Positions 1 to 8,221 of a stretch of 46,426 nt of DNA are shown piece after piece. The notes under the pieces are model-generated. The model ran no database searches and had not been told where the DNA came from. It saw only the letters and a program-made list of their open reading frames with translations. A program made the position numbers and the translations under genes. The DNA comes from Prevotella sp. (GTDB taxonomy: Bacteria; Bacteroidota; Bacteroidia; Bacteroidales; Bacteroidaceae), in contig JALFCW010000126.1 of the NCBI GenBank assembly GCA_022771625.1, positions 1 through 46,426 of the forward strand, given 5' to 3'. Within the stretch, counting starts at the first letter, position 1, and the number at the start of each line of letters is the position of its first letter.

Positions 1-1113
1 GAATGAGTCTTCCTCTTCCTTCATCACCCTACCGATGAGTTCTCTCTGAGCCACGAGTTCGGGATAGGCACCGCCCATCTCTCCGATGAATACAGGCAGG
101 AGCTTATACATGAATGCCTCTTTCTGATTGAGGAATGTATAAGCATAGCGCACGGCACGACGGAGGATTCGGCGGATAACATATCCTGCCTTGGCATTGC
201 TGGGCAACTGTCCGTCGGCAATTGAGAACGATACGGCACGAAGGTGGTCGGAGATAACACGCATGGCTACATCCACCTCCTCAGTCTTACCATATTCCTT
301 GCCCGACAGGCGTGATATCTCATTGATGATTGGCTGGAAGATATCAGTGTCATAGTTGGAATGTTTGCCCTGCAAAGCACGAACAAGACGCTCAAATCCC
401 ATACCGGTATCGATAACGTTCATCGACAGAGGTTCGAGCGAACCATCAGCCTTGCGGTTGAACTGCATGAACACGATATTCCATATCTCAATCACCTGTG
501 GATCATCCTTGTTGACAAGTTCACGTCCAGGCACCTTTGCCTTCTCCTCCGGAGTACGTGAGTCGAGGTGTATCTCAGAGCAAGGACCACAAGGACCTGT
601 GTCTCCCATTTCCCAGAAGTTGTCGTGCTTGTTACCGTTGATGATATGGTCGGCAGGCACATGCTTAGCCCAATAACTTGCAGCCTCATCATCACGAACG
701 AGGTCTTCTTCCTCCGAACCTTCGAACACGGTCACATACAAGTCCTTGGGGTCAAGCTTCAATACATCCACAAGATATTCCCATGCCATATCGATGGCAC
801 CTTCCTTGAAATAATCACCAAAACTCCAGTTGCCGAGCATCTCGAACATGGTGTGGTGATATGTGTCATGTCCTACCTCTTCGAGGTCGTTGTGCTTACC
901 GCTAACGCGAAGACACTTCTGAGAGTCGGCACGGCGACGGGGTTCTGGGTCACGTGTACCGAGGATAACGTCTTTCCACTGGTTCATACCAGCATTAGTG
1001 AACATCAATGTAGGGTCGTCCTTGATTACCATCGGAGCCGACGCTACGATTGCATGTCCTTTCGATTCGAAATAATTCTTAAACGAATCGCGGATTTCAT
1101 TTGCTGTCATCAT
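1..1113 (-). CDS. alaS: Alanyl-tRNA synthetase, N-terminal part (cut by window edge)
   Basis: Charges tRNA-Ala with alanine in the cytoplasm. Reading from 1113 down to the window edge gives about 371 residues with no stop. It opens [11 protein letters not shown] and [13 protein letters not shown], followed by the class II synthetase core ([70 protein letters not shown] and TGMGFERL), all diagnostic of AlaS. The usual length is about 870 residues, so the editing and C-terminal domains lie outside the window. Two adjacent ATG codons (1113 and 1110) could start it. It is divergent from the MerR-type gene at 1222, with overlapping promoters between them. The truncation is a window artefact, not a broken gene. 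Confidence 0.97.
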   Translation of the reverse strand, partial: MMTANEIRDSFKNYFESKGHAIVASAPMVIKDDPTLMFTNAGMNQWKDVILGTRDPEPRRRADSQKCLRVSGKHNDLEEVGHDTYHHTMFEMLGNWSFGDYFKEGAIDMAWEYLVDVLKLDPKDLYVTVFEGSEEEDLVRDDEAASYWAKHVPADHIINGNKHDNFWEMGDTGPCGPCSEIHLDSRTPEEKAKVPGRELVNKDDPQVIEIWNIVFMQFNRKADGSLEPLSMNVIDTGMGFERLVRALQGKHSNYDTDIFQPIINEISRLSGKEYGKTEEVDVAMRVISDHLRAVSFSIADGQLPSNAKAGYVIRRILRRAVRYAYTFLNQKEAFMYKLLPVFIGEMGGAYPELVAQRELIGRVMKEEEDSF

Positions 1114-1152
1114 GTTTTTTTATGTTTTATTTCTACTTTTCTCCGAAAATTG

Positions 1153-1183
1153 TTGCAAAGATAGTTTATTTTGTGTATATTTG
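1153..1183 (+). promoter_or_regulatory. merR-type gene promoter (-33 TTG, -7 TATATTTG)
   Basis: TTG at 1153-1155, a 20-bp spacer and TATATTTG at 1176-1183 match the Bacteroidetes promoter consensus. The predicted start near 1190 gives a leader of about 30 nt before the ATG at 1222. It occupies almost the same DNA as the alaS promoter on the opposite strand. Confidence 0.75.
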
Positions 1184-1187
1184 CAAA
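1156..1187 (-). promoter_or_regulatory. alaS promoter (-33 TTTG, -7 TATCTTTG)
   Basis: On the minus strand TTTG (1187-1184) is followed after exactly 20 bp by TATCTTTG (1163-1156), a full match to the Bacteroidetes sigma-ABfr consensus. The predicted start near 1150 leaves a leader of about 35-40 nt before alaS. The element is interleaved with the merR promoter on the other strand. Confidence 0.75.
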
Positions 1188-1221
1188 TGTTTTTTGAAAT
1201 GATTAGAAAAAAAAGTGAAAT

Positions 1222-1572
1222 ATGGCATTAAAAACAGACAAAAACCTCAGGTTATACTACTCAATTACCGAAGTTGCGGACAAATTCGGTATTAATGAGA
1301 GTACATTGAGATATTGGGAACAAGAGTTCCCACATCTCAGACCCAAGACCCGCGGAACGGGTAAAATCAGGCAATATACCGACAAGGATATTGAACAGGT
1401 GCAACTGATATACAACCTTGTCAAGGTGCGCGGATTTAAGATTGCCGCAGCCCGGAAGATTCTGAATAACAATCGCACTGGGGCCGACAAAACATCCGAA
1501 GTGCTAAGCAAGTTAATAGAAATCCGCGACGAGCTCCAGCTCATGAAAGAACAACTGAATAATACATTTTAA
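1222..1572 (+). CDS. MerR family transcriptional regulator
   Basis: Small DNA-binding protein of 116 residues. The N-terminal winged helix-turn-helix of the MerR type is clear at about residues 12-80 (YSITEVADKFGINESTLRYW, then EQEFPHLRPKT and RQYTDKDIEQVQLIYNLV). It is followed by a short helix suited to dimerisation (about residues 90-113, SKLIEIRDELQLMKEQL). There is no cysteine-rich metal site and no C-terminal effector domain, so the inducer is unknown. It lies divergent from alaS with interleaved promoters, so it could autoregulate and affect alaS at the same time; that is inference. A strong hairpin follows the gene at 1578-1599. Confidence 0.9.
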   Translation: MALKTDKNLRLYYSITEVADKFGINESTLRYWEQEFPHLRPKTRGTGKIRQYTDKDIEQVQLIYNLVKVRGFKIAAARKILNNNRTGADKTSEVLSKLIEIRDELQLMKEQLNNTF

Positions 1573-1576
1573 GAAA

Positions 1577-1600
1577 AGGGGGCTCCATCAGGAGCCCCCT
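1577..1600 (-). terminator. Hairpin terminator between convergent merR-type gene and GH36 gene
   Basis: GGGGGCTCC (1578-1586) and GGAGCCCCC (1591-1599) form a perfect 9-bp GC-rich stem with a 4-nt loop. On the minus strand it is followed by CTTTTCTT, so the T-tract side serves the alpha-galactosidase transcript. On the plus strand there is no T run, but the stem could still end the merR-type transcript. Confidence 0.8.
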
Positions 1601-1668
1601 ACAAAACCTACACCCCCCTACAAAAACCTACATCACCCTACAAAACCTACAAAACCCTACATCACCTT
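1598..1668. repeat. Degenerate 9-10 bp CCTACA(A/T)nC tandem repeat tract
   Basis: About seven units beginning (C)CTACA, such as CCTACAAAAC and CCTACATCAC, run from the terminator hairpin into the 3' end of the alpha-galactosidase gene. The TAG stop of that gene (1657-1659, minus) is made by one unit. The same motif recurs at 8160-8221 and 11211-11240. Confidence 0.8.
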
Positions 1669-3864
1669 CTCTACCAACAACACCCTACTTGCCCATGCAG
1701 TCTTCTTATTATAATCTACATTATGGGTATAAGGTATTTCCAGTCCATTTGCCATCAGATAGGCACCTGTGAATGTCTTGCCCTCAAATGCAAGTGGTTC
1801 ATTGTCAATACGGTTGAGTTCATGAATACGATATGTCTTCGTGGGGTCAAGTCCTGCCATCTTCACTCTCGGCAGATGCTGATTGACGAATGTCTCGGTC
1901 TTCCACCAATAGAACACCGCCTTATCCTTGGCATCATCCACATACATCAACGATGCCACTCCCTGCTTGTCGTAGGGTGACTGCAAGCGATAGATATTTC
2001 CCATCTGCACTATCGGACGAATCTTCTTGTATTCAGCAATGGCATTCTTGCACAGAGCCTTCTCCTCGTCGGTCATGTTCTTGGGCTGTATCTCCATTCC
2101 GAGACGCCCGCTCATAGCCACATCGATACGATATTTCAATGGGATAACGCGCTGAGTCTGGTGGTTGGGAGCTGCACTGATATGCGATGCCATCACCTGT
2201 GCAGGGAAGAAATAGCTTGTGCCCCACTGCATATACACTCTCTGTAGTGCGTCGGTATTGTCGCTCACCCAGAACTCGTCGAAGTATGGCAGATAGCCCC
2301 AGTTGGCCCTACCACCACCCGATGCACAGTCCTGGATTATCAGGTCGGGATATTTCTCGCGGATACGCTTGCACACCTTATTGAATCCGCGGTGATATTC
2401 TATCAACAGATGGCTCTGCTTGTCCATAGTGAGATACTGAGAACCGTGGTTGGAGATGTTCATATTTGCGTCCCACTTGATATAATATATGTCGGGATTC
2501 TCTTTCATGAGGTTATCCACCACCGACACCACGAAGTCCTGCACCTTTGGATTAGCCATGTCGAGCACCAACTGCGTACCGCCACGCCCCATCTGAAGGT
2601 CGCGCCCGGGAGCTTTCACCACCCAATCGGGATGCTTCTCATATAACTCACTCACGCTGTTGGTCATCTCGGGCTCTATCCAAATACCAAATTTCACACC
2701 GTGCTTCTTGGCATTCGCCACTAATCCCGGTACTCCGTTTGGCAACTTGTTCTTATCTACCACCCAGTCGCCAAGCGACGAGTTGTCGGTCTTGCGGGGA
2801 TACTTGTCGCCAAACCATCCGTCGTCCATAACGAATAATTCGCCGCCCATTGATGATATGTCGGACATCATTTGATCCATACCCTCTTCATTGATGTCGA
2901 AATACACTCCTTCCCAACTGTTCAGTAGGATGTCTCTCACCTTGTCGCCATGGGCAAGCATATACTTGCGGCCCCACTTGTGGAAGTTGCGTGATGCTCC
3001 GCTCAATCCCTCACGACTGAAGGTAAGAGCGAGCACTGGAGTAACGAAGGTCTCACCTTTGGCAAGATTATATTCTGATGCCTCCTCGTTGATACCGGCA
3101 AAGAGCTGATGGAACTCATCGTCATGGGTGTTCAGTCGCAGTTTGTAATTACCTGTATAGCAAATAGCTGCACCTATAACATCACCACTGTTCTCGCGTG
3201 GTTTGCCATCGAGAGAAATCATTATCTCTCCATGTGAGGTATGGGAGTTGCGCACTCCATCCTTGTTCTCAATCACGAGCATACCGGCATTGAGCGGCTC
3301 CTCGCACAACATTCCCTCATTTGCCCACGAACCATAAAGATGTGACACCCACACATTGCCACGGCGAATCAGCAGACTACCAGAGTCAAAGCGTGTCAGT
3401 CTTACTGCCTTCTTCTCTTGGTTGGTTATCTCTGTCCATGTCTCGATAATCTCCGACTGCGGGCGCACCCTATAGCACACACTCACATAGAGAGGTTGCA
3501 ATTTGTCCTTCATCTTGAACACTTTTGTTCCATCGTCACGGGTCTCACTTGACTCCAACTGCAGTTGCAGGGCCATGTCGCCATTAGCATGCACCACCGA
3601 CAGGGCATACTCCTTGTCGCAGTTAAAGCCATAGGCGGGATAGGCGGCGAAGTTGGTATATCCACCTCCGTTGATGTCAAACTCTCCCACCGTCTTCAGG
3701 TCGGCTGCTGAGAGTTTAGCTCCGTAATACACGAACTTGAGTTCCTTTCCTTTCGTAGCATCCACCACGAGCGATGTGGTGGAAGTAGAGATACACACTT
3801 GCTCAGCCATAGCTCCTACAGCCATGAAGCAAGATGCAATGAATAGCATAATCGGTCTTTTCAT
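1657..3864 (-). CDS. Secreted alpha-galactosidase, glycoside hydrolase family 36
   Basis: Retaining alpha-galactosidase of 735 residues, expected to remove terminal alpha-1,6-galactose from raffinose-type oligosaccharides or galactomannan. Residues 1-20 form a type I signal peptide ending AMA, so it is probably periplasmic or exported. GH36 hallmarks are present: FVMDDGWFGD (about 345-353), GIWIEPEM (393-400), the nucleophile motif YIKWDANM with D465, DCASGGGR (512-519) and the acid/base motif SDNTDA with D535. The 70-residue nucleophile to acid/base spacing fits the family, and length is normal. It has its own -7 box at 3904-3897 behind a palindrome, and the MFS carrier gene lies upstream. 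Exact substrate cannot be read from sequence. Confidence 0.93.
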   Translation of the reverse strand: MKRPIMLFIASCFMAVGAMAEQVCISTSTTSLVVDATKGKELKFVYYGAKLSAADLKTVGEFDINGGGYTNFAAYPAYGFNCDKEYALSVVHANGDMALQLQLESSETRDDGTKVFKMKDKLQPLYVSVCYRVRPQSEIIETWTEITNQEKKAVRLTRFDSGSLLIRRGNVWVSHLYGSWANEGMLCEEPLNAGMLVIENKDGVRNSHTSHGEIMISLDGKPRENSGDVIGAAICYTGNYKLRLNTHDDEFHQLFAGINEEASEYNLAKGETFVTPVLALTFSREGLSGASRNFHKWGRKYMLAHGDKVRDILLNSWEGVYFDINEEGMDQMMSDISSMGGELFVMDDGWFGDKYPRKTDNSSLGDWVVDKNKLPNGVPGLVANAKKHGVKFGIWIEPEMTNSVSELYEKHPDWVVKAPGRDLQMGRGGTQLVLDMANPKVQDFVVSVVDNLMKENPDIYYIKWDANMNISNHGSQYLTMDKQSHLLIEYHRGFNKVCKRIREKYPDLIIQDCASGGGRANWGYLPYFDEFWVSDNTDALQRVYMQWGTSYFFPAQVMASHISAAPNHQTQRVIPLKYRIDVAMSGRLGMEIQPKNMTDEEKALCKNAIAEYKKIRPIVQMGNIYRLQSPYDKQGVASLMYVDDAKDKAVFYWWKTETFVNQHLPRVKMAGLDPTKTYRIHELNRIDNEPLAFEGKTFTGAYLMANGLEIPYTHNVDYNKKTAWASRVLLVEKVM

Positions 3865-3896
3865 TTCTTTATTTTTTTAGTTATTGTTTTCGGGTG

Positions 3897-3904
3897 CAAA
3901 GATA
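3897..3904 (-). promoter_or_regulatory. -7 box of alpha-galactosidase gene (TATCTTTG)
   Basis: CAAAGATA on the plus strand reads TATCTTTG on the minus strand, 33 nt before the ATG at 3864. No convincing -33 TTG lies at the usual distance because that interval is taken by the palindrome at 3910-3963. This could mean activator dependence. Confidence 0.55.
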
Positions 3905-3909
3905 CAACA

Positions 3910-3963
3910 AATCCGTGAAAGTCAGTGATACTTTTTTATCAAATATCACCGCTTTCACGGATT
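3910..3963. promoter_or_regulatory. Long palindrome upstream of alpha-galactosidase promoter (operator or terminator)
   Basis: AATCCGTGAAAG (3910-3921) pairs perfectly with CTTTCACGGATT (3952-3963). Inside them GTGATA (3925-3930) pairs with TATCAC (3944-3949). The structure sits between the stop of the MFS gene (3984) and the -7 box (3904). It could terminate the MFS transcript or act as an operator. There is no clean T-run directly after the stem on the minus strand (TTGTTG only). Confidence 0.6.
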
Positions 3964-3983
3964 TCTTTATTTTGGTCGTTTTT

Positions 3984-5453
3984 TTAAGCTACTACAGGCT
4001 TGTATTTCGGTACAAGAGCCTTCATGATTATCCATCCTACGAGGTAAGCCACAGCACAGATACAGAAGATAATCATATATCCAGCCTCCTTACCATCGAA
4101 ACCGAGGAACGAGAAGGCAGAGCCCTGAGCCTCACTGTAGGTGAAGAGTGCACCGGCTCCCTTGTTGATCAGGAACGAACCGATACCACCTGCCATACCG
4201 CCAATACCGGTGATGGTAGCGATGGTTGACTTGGGGAACATGTCACCGATGGTAGAGAACAAGTTGGCCGACCATGCCTGATGTCCTGCTCCAGCCAAAC
4301 CGATGATGATTGCCGGCCACCATGCCGAGTAGGCTCCCAATGGCTGAGCAAAGAGGGCAAGCAACGGGAAGAATGCGAAGATAAGCATCGACAACATTCT
4401 GCCGTTATATGGATTCATACCCTTCTTCTCTACAAACAGCTTTGGCAGATAACCACCATAGATTGACAATACTGTCACAATAGCATAGAGGGTGAAGATG
4501 AGCATGATAGCTTCAGACGAACTTGACTTATAGCCATACTGGTCGGAGAAATATGCAGGTGCCCAGAACAGATAGAACCACCATACACCGTCGGTGAAGA
4601 ACTTACCAGTGATGAACGACCATGTCTGACGGAAGGTGAAGCAGCGCAGGAAAGAAATCTGCGGCTCTTTCTCATCATTCTTGGCTTCTGCCACGGGAGT
4701 TTCGTCGTCCTGATGTATATATACAAGCTCGGCACCATTCACATACTTTGACTTCTCGGGCTTCTCATAGAGGAACACCCAGAATCCCATCCAGATGAAT
4801 CCAAGTCCACCGATGATGACGAAGGCCATCTCCCAACCGCCGCCAATACCAAGATCCTTGAAATACTGGGCAAGCAATGGAATAGTAGCAGGAGCGGCAA
4901 GCGCGCCCACCGATGCACCGGCATTGAATATTGATGTGGCAAAGGCACGGTCTTTCTTCGGGAAATACTCGGCAGTCACCTTGATGGCTGCGGGGAAGTT
5001 ACCGGCCTCACCAAGTGCGAGCACACAGCGTGCGGCAACGAAGAGCCATACACTTGTTGTGGCTATCAGAAGAGCTGCTGCACTTCCTGTCTCAACAGCT
5101 GCCATTTCGGCTGCCGAGGCATAACCCTCAAGCTGAACAGTCAACCATCCGCAGAGAGCATGGGCAACTGCACCTGCCGACCATACACCGATAGCCCACA
5201 GATAACCTTTCTTGGTACCCATGAAATCCACAAACTTGCCGGCAAAAAGCATACAGGCTGCATAGACGATAGAGAATACGGCTGTGATTGTTCCGTAGTT
5301 GTCGTCTGTCCAATGAAACTCGGGAGCGATGAAGTCCTTCCATGTCAATGAAAGCACCTGACGGTCCAGATAATTAACTGTCGTTGCAACGAACAACAGT
5401 GCACACATGACCCATCTGAAGTTGGTCATAGTCTTTGTCTTAATAGCGTTCAT
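3984..5453 (-). CDS. MFS transporter, ExuT/hexuronate-type anion:cation symporter family
   Basis: Inner-membrane carrier of 489 residues with about 12 predicted membrane segments. The start FRWVMCALLFVATTVNYLDR (residues 12-31) is the first helix and signature of the ACS/ExuT branch of the major facilitator superfamily (VNYLDRQVLS). A central cytoplasmic loop rich in charge (around KNDEKEPQ) separates the two six-helix halves. Known members carry galacturonate, glucuronate or related sugar acids with protons. It is next to a GH36 alpha-galactosidase but has an independent -7 box (5509-5502), so a shared pathway is only suggested. Substrate is not certain; a neutral sugar or other organic anion is possible. 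Confidence 0.85.
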   Translation of the reverse strand: MNAIKTKTMTNFRWVMCALLFVATTVNYLDRQVLSLTWKDFIAPEFHWTDDNYGTITAVFSIVYAACMLFAGKFVDFMGTKKGYLWAIGVWSAGAVAHALCGWLTVQLEGYASAAEMAAVETGSAAALLIATTSVWLFVAARCVLALGEAGNFPAAIKVTAEYFPKKDRAFATSIFNAGASVGALAAPATIPLLAQYFKDLGIGGGWEMAFVIIGGLGFIWMGFWVFLYEKPEKSKYVNGAELVYIHQDDETPVAEAKNDEKEPQISFLRCFTFRQTWSFITGKFFTDGVWWFYLFWAPAYFSDQYGYKSSSSEAIMLIFTLYAIVTVLSIYGGYLPKLFVEKKGMNPYNGRMLSMLIFAFFPLLALFAQPLGAYSAWWPAIIIGLAGAGHQAWSANLFSTIGDMFPKSTIATITGIGGMAGGIGSFLINKGAGALFTYSEAQGSAFSFLGFDGKEAGYMIIFCICAVAYLVGWIIMKALVPKYKPVVA

Positions 5454-5501
5454 TTTTAATATAATAGGTTGTTTTAAATTTATTTATTTCGAAAACCGTT
5501 G

Positions 5502-5509
5502 CAAAGATA
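5502..5509 (-). promoter_or_regulatory. -7 box of MFS gene (TATCTTTG)
   Basis: CAAAGATA on the plus strand reads TATCTTTG on the minus strand, giving a leader of about 40-45 nt before the ATG at 5453. The nearest TTG (5535-5533, minus) is 23 bp away, somewhat long, and lies inside a palindrome arm. Confidence 0.55.
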
Positions 5510-5525
5510 ATGTATTTTTTTTGAA

Positions 5526-5559
5526 TTTACGGCAACTTTCCTAAGAAAATTGCCGTAAA
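5526..5559. promoter_or_regulatory. 10-bp palindrome between murF-alr and the MFS promoter
   Basis: TTTACGGCAA (5526-5535) and TTGCCGTAAA (5550-5559) are perfect inverted arms with a 14-nt loop. On the minus strand it follows the murF-alr stop (5600) and precedes the MFS -7 box. No T-run follows it directly, so an operator role is as likely as termination. Confidence 0.55.
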
Positions 5560-5599
5560 CGTTTGCTTTTTGTTCTTTTTATCGTTATTTTATCAAAAC

Positions 5600-8158
5600 T
5601 TAGTCTTGATAATACACCTTCTTAACCCTGTTGCTTACTCCCGTAAGCACTTCATAGGGAATGGTGTCGAGTATGTCGGAAAGCACTGTCACTGGCAGAT
5701 GTTCTCCGAAAATTTCCACTGTGTCACCCTCTTTGCAAGGTATGTCGGTCACGTCAATCAATGCTACGTCCATACATATATTGCCCACGTATGGAGCCTT
5801 CTGTCCGTTGACAAGACAATAGCCTTTTCCTCGTCCGAGATGGCGGTTGAGCCCGTCGGCATATCCTATTGGTATGGCGGCTATCACACTGTCTCTCGTT
5901 AGCACGCCCTTACGGCTATATCCCACCGTCTCGTCCTTAGGCACATGGCGCAACTGCAGGATTGTAGTCTTCAGCGTACTCACGGTGTTGATGATATGAT
6001 TGTCGCGACTATCCACTCCATACAATCCGATACCCAGACGGCATGCGTCGAGTTGCCTTTCTGGGAAATGCTCTATACCTGCAGAATTGCATATATGTCG
6101 CAATATCTTGTGCTCGAATGCCGACTGCAGTTTTTTGCTCGCAGTGTCGAAGAGTTCAAACTGATGGGTAGAGAATGTATCAAAGTCATCACTGTCGCTA
6201 CCCACGAAATGTGAGAATACAGAGCGGGGAATGATAGCGTTCTGGTGCTTCAGTCGGTTTATCACCTCGTCGATGTCCTGCACAGGGTCGAATCCCAAGC
6301 GGTGCATACCGGTATCGAGCTTTATATGTACGGGATAATTTGTTATTCCTTCCTTCTCGGCAGCCTTGATGAGAGCGTCCATGATACGGAAACTATAAAC
6401 CTCCGGTTCGAGGTCGTAGTCGAACATCGTCTTGAAGGCAGTCATCTCGGGGTTCATTATCATGATATTGCTCGTGATACCGTTCTTGCGCAGAGTGACG
6501 CCCTCGTCAGCCACTGCCACTGCCAGATAATCCACACGATGGTCTTGCAATGTCTTCGACACCTCAACGGCACCTGCACCGTAAGCATCTGCCTTCACCA
6601 TACATATTATCTTGGTGTCGGGTTTCATATACGAGCGGAAATGGTTAAGATTCTCCACCACTGCATTCAGGTTCACCTCCAATATTGTCTCGTGCACCTT
6701 CTGTTCGAGCATCTCCGTTATCTGGTCGAAACCGAAATCCCTTGCTCCTTTTATCAGCACAATCTCGTTTCTCAATCCCTTAAACACCTCTGACCTCAGG
6801 AACTCCTCCACATCATCAAAGAAGAAAGCCACCGTTCCCGGCAGTTTTGCTGTCTGGTCGCCAGCAATCTGTCCTCCACCTTCAGCCGCGAGTATCCTCT
6901 TTATCTCCTTTCCGATTCCGATGAACTTGGTCACTCCGCGTTTCACAGCCAGTTCCATCACCCTATGATATAACTCATGGGGAGTCACTCCGCTTTGATA
7001 GATATCACTAAGTATCAACGTGCGGCTCTTTCCCTCTTGGTCGGGTCTTCTGCTCATGAAGTCGAGAGCGATGTCGAGCGAATTAATATCCGAGTTATAT
7101 GAGTCGTTGATGAGCGTACATCCATGCTGTCCTTCCTTCACTTCGAGTCGCATTGCAACAGGTTCCAACTGCGACATTCTCACGTCCAATTCCTCTGGTG
7201 TCACTCCAAGATACAATGCCACTACCGCAGCGGCAATAGAGCACTCCACCGAGGCATCGTCGATGAATGGCAGATGGTATGTCCCCTCCTTACCCTTATA
7301 TATATAATATAATGTAGAGACGGTATTGCGCCTCTCTATCTTTTTGATGAACATGGCAGCCTGCGGGTCTTCCTTGCTCCACGACAGTTTCTCTCCGTGA
7401 TATCCCGACTTGCGCATGCAACGGCTCACCACATTGTCGTCGGAGTTATAAGCCACCACCTTGGCATCATGGAAGAGAGACAGTTTTTCCTGACATTTCT
7501 CGTCCATCGAGCGGAAGTTCTCCTGATGTGCCGTTCCGAGTGATGTCAATACTCCTATCGAGGGTTGGATAATATCTCTCAATGCCTGCATCTCTCCAGG
7601 TTGACTGATACCAGCCTCAAACAGTCCCACTTCGGTTTGCCCGCCGAGCAACCACACCGACAGCGGCACTCCTATCTGCGAGTTATAGCTCTTGGGCGAT
7701 CGAGTCACTATCTTATATGGCGAGAGCAACTGATAGAGCCATTCCTTCACCATCGTCTTACCGTTACTGCCGGTAATACCCACAATAGGCACATCAAATT
7801 CATCCCTGTGTCGCTCTGCCAATCGCTGAAGTGCCTCCAACGGGCTCACCACCTCAAGAATATTCGCCCCGGCAAGTCCGCCTCCTGTTCCCGTACTTGC
7901 AGTGACATCAGAAACTCTAGTGACATCAGAAACTCTAAAATATCCTCTTTCCACCACAAAGTTTCTCACTCCGCGTCGATAGAGTTCCGGAATATAGTTA
8001 TGTCCGTCATTGCGCCCTGAGCGCAATGCAAAGAACAGAGTTTCCTCGGGGAAACACAGCGACCTGCTATCCGTCAGCAGCCAACTGACGACAGCCTCTG
8101 TATCTCCAATTCTCCGCGCCCCAATGAGCGTTGTTATCTTCTCAATTGTATATTTCAT
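5600..8158 (-). CDS. Bifunctional MurF (UDP-MurNAc-tripeptide:D-Ala-D-Ala ligase) / alanine racemase
   Basis: Fusion of two consecutive peptidoglycan steps in one 852-residue cytoplasmic protein. MurF occupies about residues 1-485, with the Mur ligase ATP loop GITGSNGKT (127-135), NDSYNS (351-356) and the C-terminal ligase domain. Alanine racemase occupies about 490-852, with the PLP lysine in VKADAYGAG (K522), the HICNSAG motif, and GYSRKG containing the likely catalytic tyrosine. The racemase makes D-alanine that Ddl joins and MurF adds to the precursor. Such fusions are known in Bacteroidetes. An 18-bp perfect tandem duplication (7901-7936) doubles RVSDVT at 75-86 inside the MurF N-domain, followed by a Gly-rich insert. 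The ATG at 8158 lies right after a 10-bp repeat tract, 60 bp after nadB. Confidence 0.95.
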   Translation of the reverse strand: MKYTIEKITTLIGARRIGDTEAVVSWLLTDSRSLCFPEETLFFALRSGRNDGHNYIPELYRRGVRNFVVERGYFRVSDVTRVSDVTASTGTGGGLAGANILEVVSPLEALQRLAERHRDEFDVPIVGITGSNGKTMVKEWLYQLLSPYKIVTRSPKSYNSQIGVPLSVWLLGGQTEVGLFEAGISQPGEMQALRDIIQPSIGVLTSLGTAHQENFRSMDEKCQEKLSLFHDAKVVAYNSDDNVVSRCMRKSGYHGEKLSWSKEDPQAAMFIKKIERRNTVSTLYYIYKGKEGTYHLPFIDDASVECSIAAAVVALYLGVTPEELDVRMSQLEPVAMRLEVKEGQHGCTLINDSYNSDINSLDIALDFMSRRPDQEGKSRTLILSDIYQSGVTPHELYHRVMELAVKRGVTKFIGIGKEIKRILAAEGGGQIAGDQTAKLPGTVAFFFDDVEEFLRSEVFKGLRNEIVLIKGARDFGFDQITEMLEQKVHETILEVNLNAVVENLNHFRSYMKPDTKIICMVKADAYGAGAVEVSKTLQDHRVDYLAVAVADEGVTLRKNGITSNIMIMNPEMTAFKTMFDYDLEPEVYSFRIMDALIKAAEKEGITNYPVHIKLDTGMHRLGFDPVQDIDEVINRLKHQNAIIPRSVFSHFVGSDSDDFDTFSTHQFELFDTASKKLQSAFEHKILRHICNSAGIEHFPERQLDACRLGIGLYGVDSRDNHIINTVSTLKTTILQLRHVPKDETVGYSRKGVLTRDSVIAAIPIGYADGLNRHLGRGKGYCLVNGQKAPYVGNICMDVALIDVTDIPCKEGDTVEIFGEHLPVTVLSDILDTIPYEVLTGVSNRVKKVYYQD
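7901..7936 (-). repeat. 18-bp perfect tandem duplication inside murF-alr
   Basis: The 18-mer starting AGTGACATCAG at 7901-7918 is repeated exactly at 7919-7936. It keeps frame and adds six residues (RVSDVT) in a loop of the MurF N-terminal domain. Confidence 0.9.
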
Positions 8159-8159
8159 T

Positions 8160-8221
8160 CTACAAAAACCTACAATCCCTACAAAAACCTACAAAAACCT
8201 ACAAAAACCTACAAATCCCTA
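8160..8221. repeat. Six-unit 10-bp CTACAAAAAC repeat between nadB and murF-alr
   Basis: Units at 8160, 8170, 8179, 8189, 8199 and 8209 read CTACAAAAAC or close variants (CTACAATCC, CTACAAATCC). The tract fills the whole gap between the nadB stop and the murF-alr start, and the nadB TAG stop (8221-8219) is part of the array. No promoter consensus is recognisable inside it. Confidence 0.9.

Noticed and set aside
1..1113. alaS as a truncated pseudogene
   Set aside because: The frame is intact up to the window edge; truncation is due to the cut only.
568..1164. Plus-strand frame of 198 codons
   Set aside because: Lies wholly opposite the strongly conserved alaS and shows no domain.
8160..8221. 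CRISPR-like array
   Set aside because: Units are 9-10 bp with no unique spacers; it is a simple tandem repeat.
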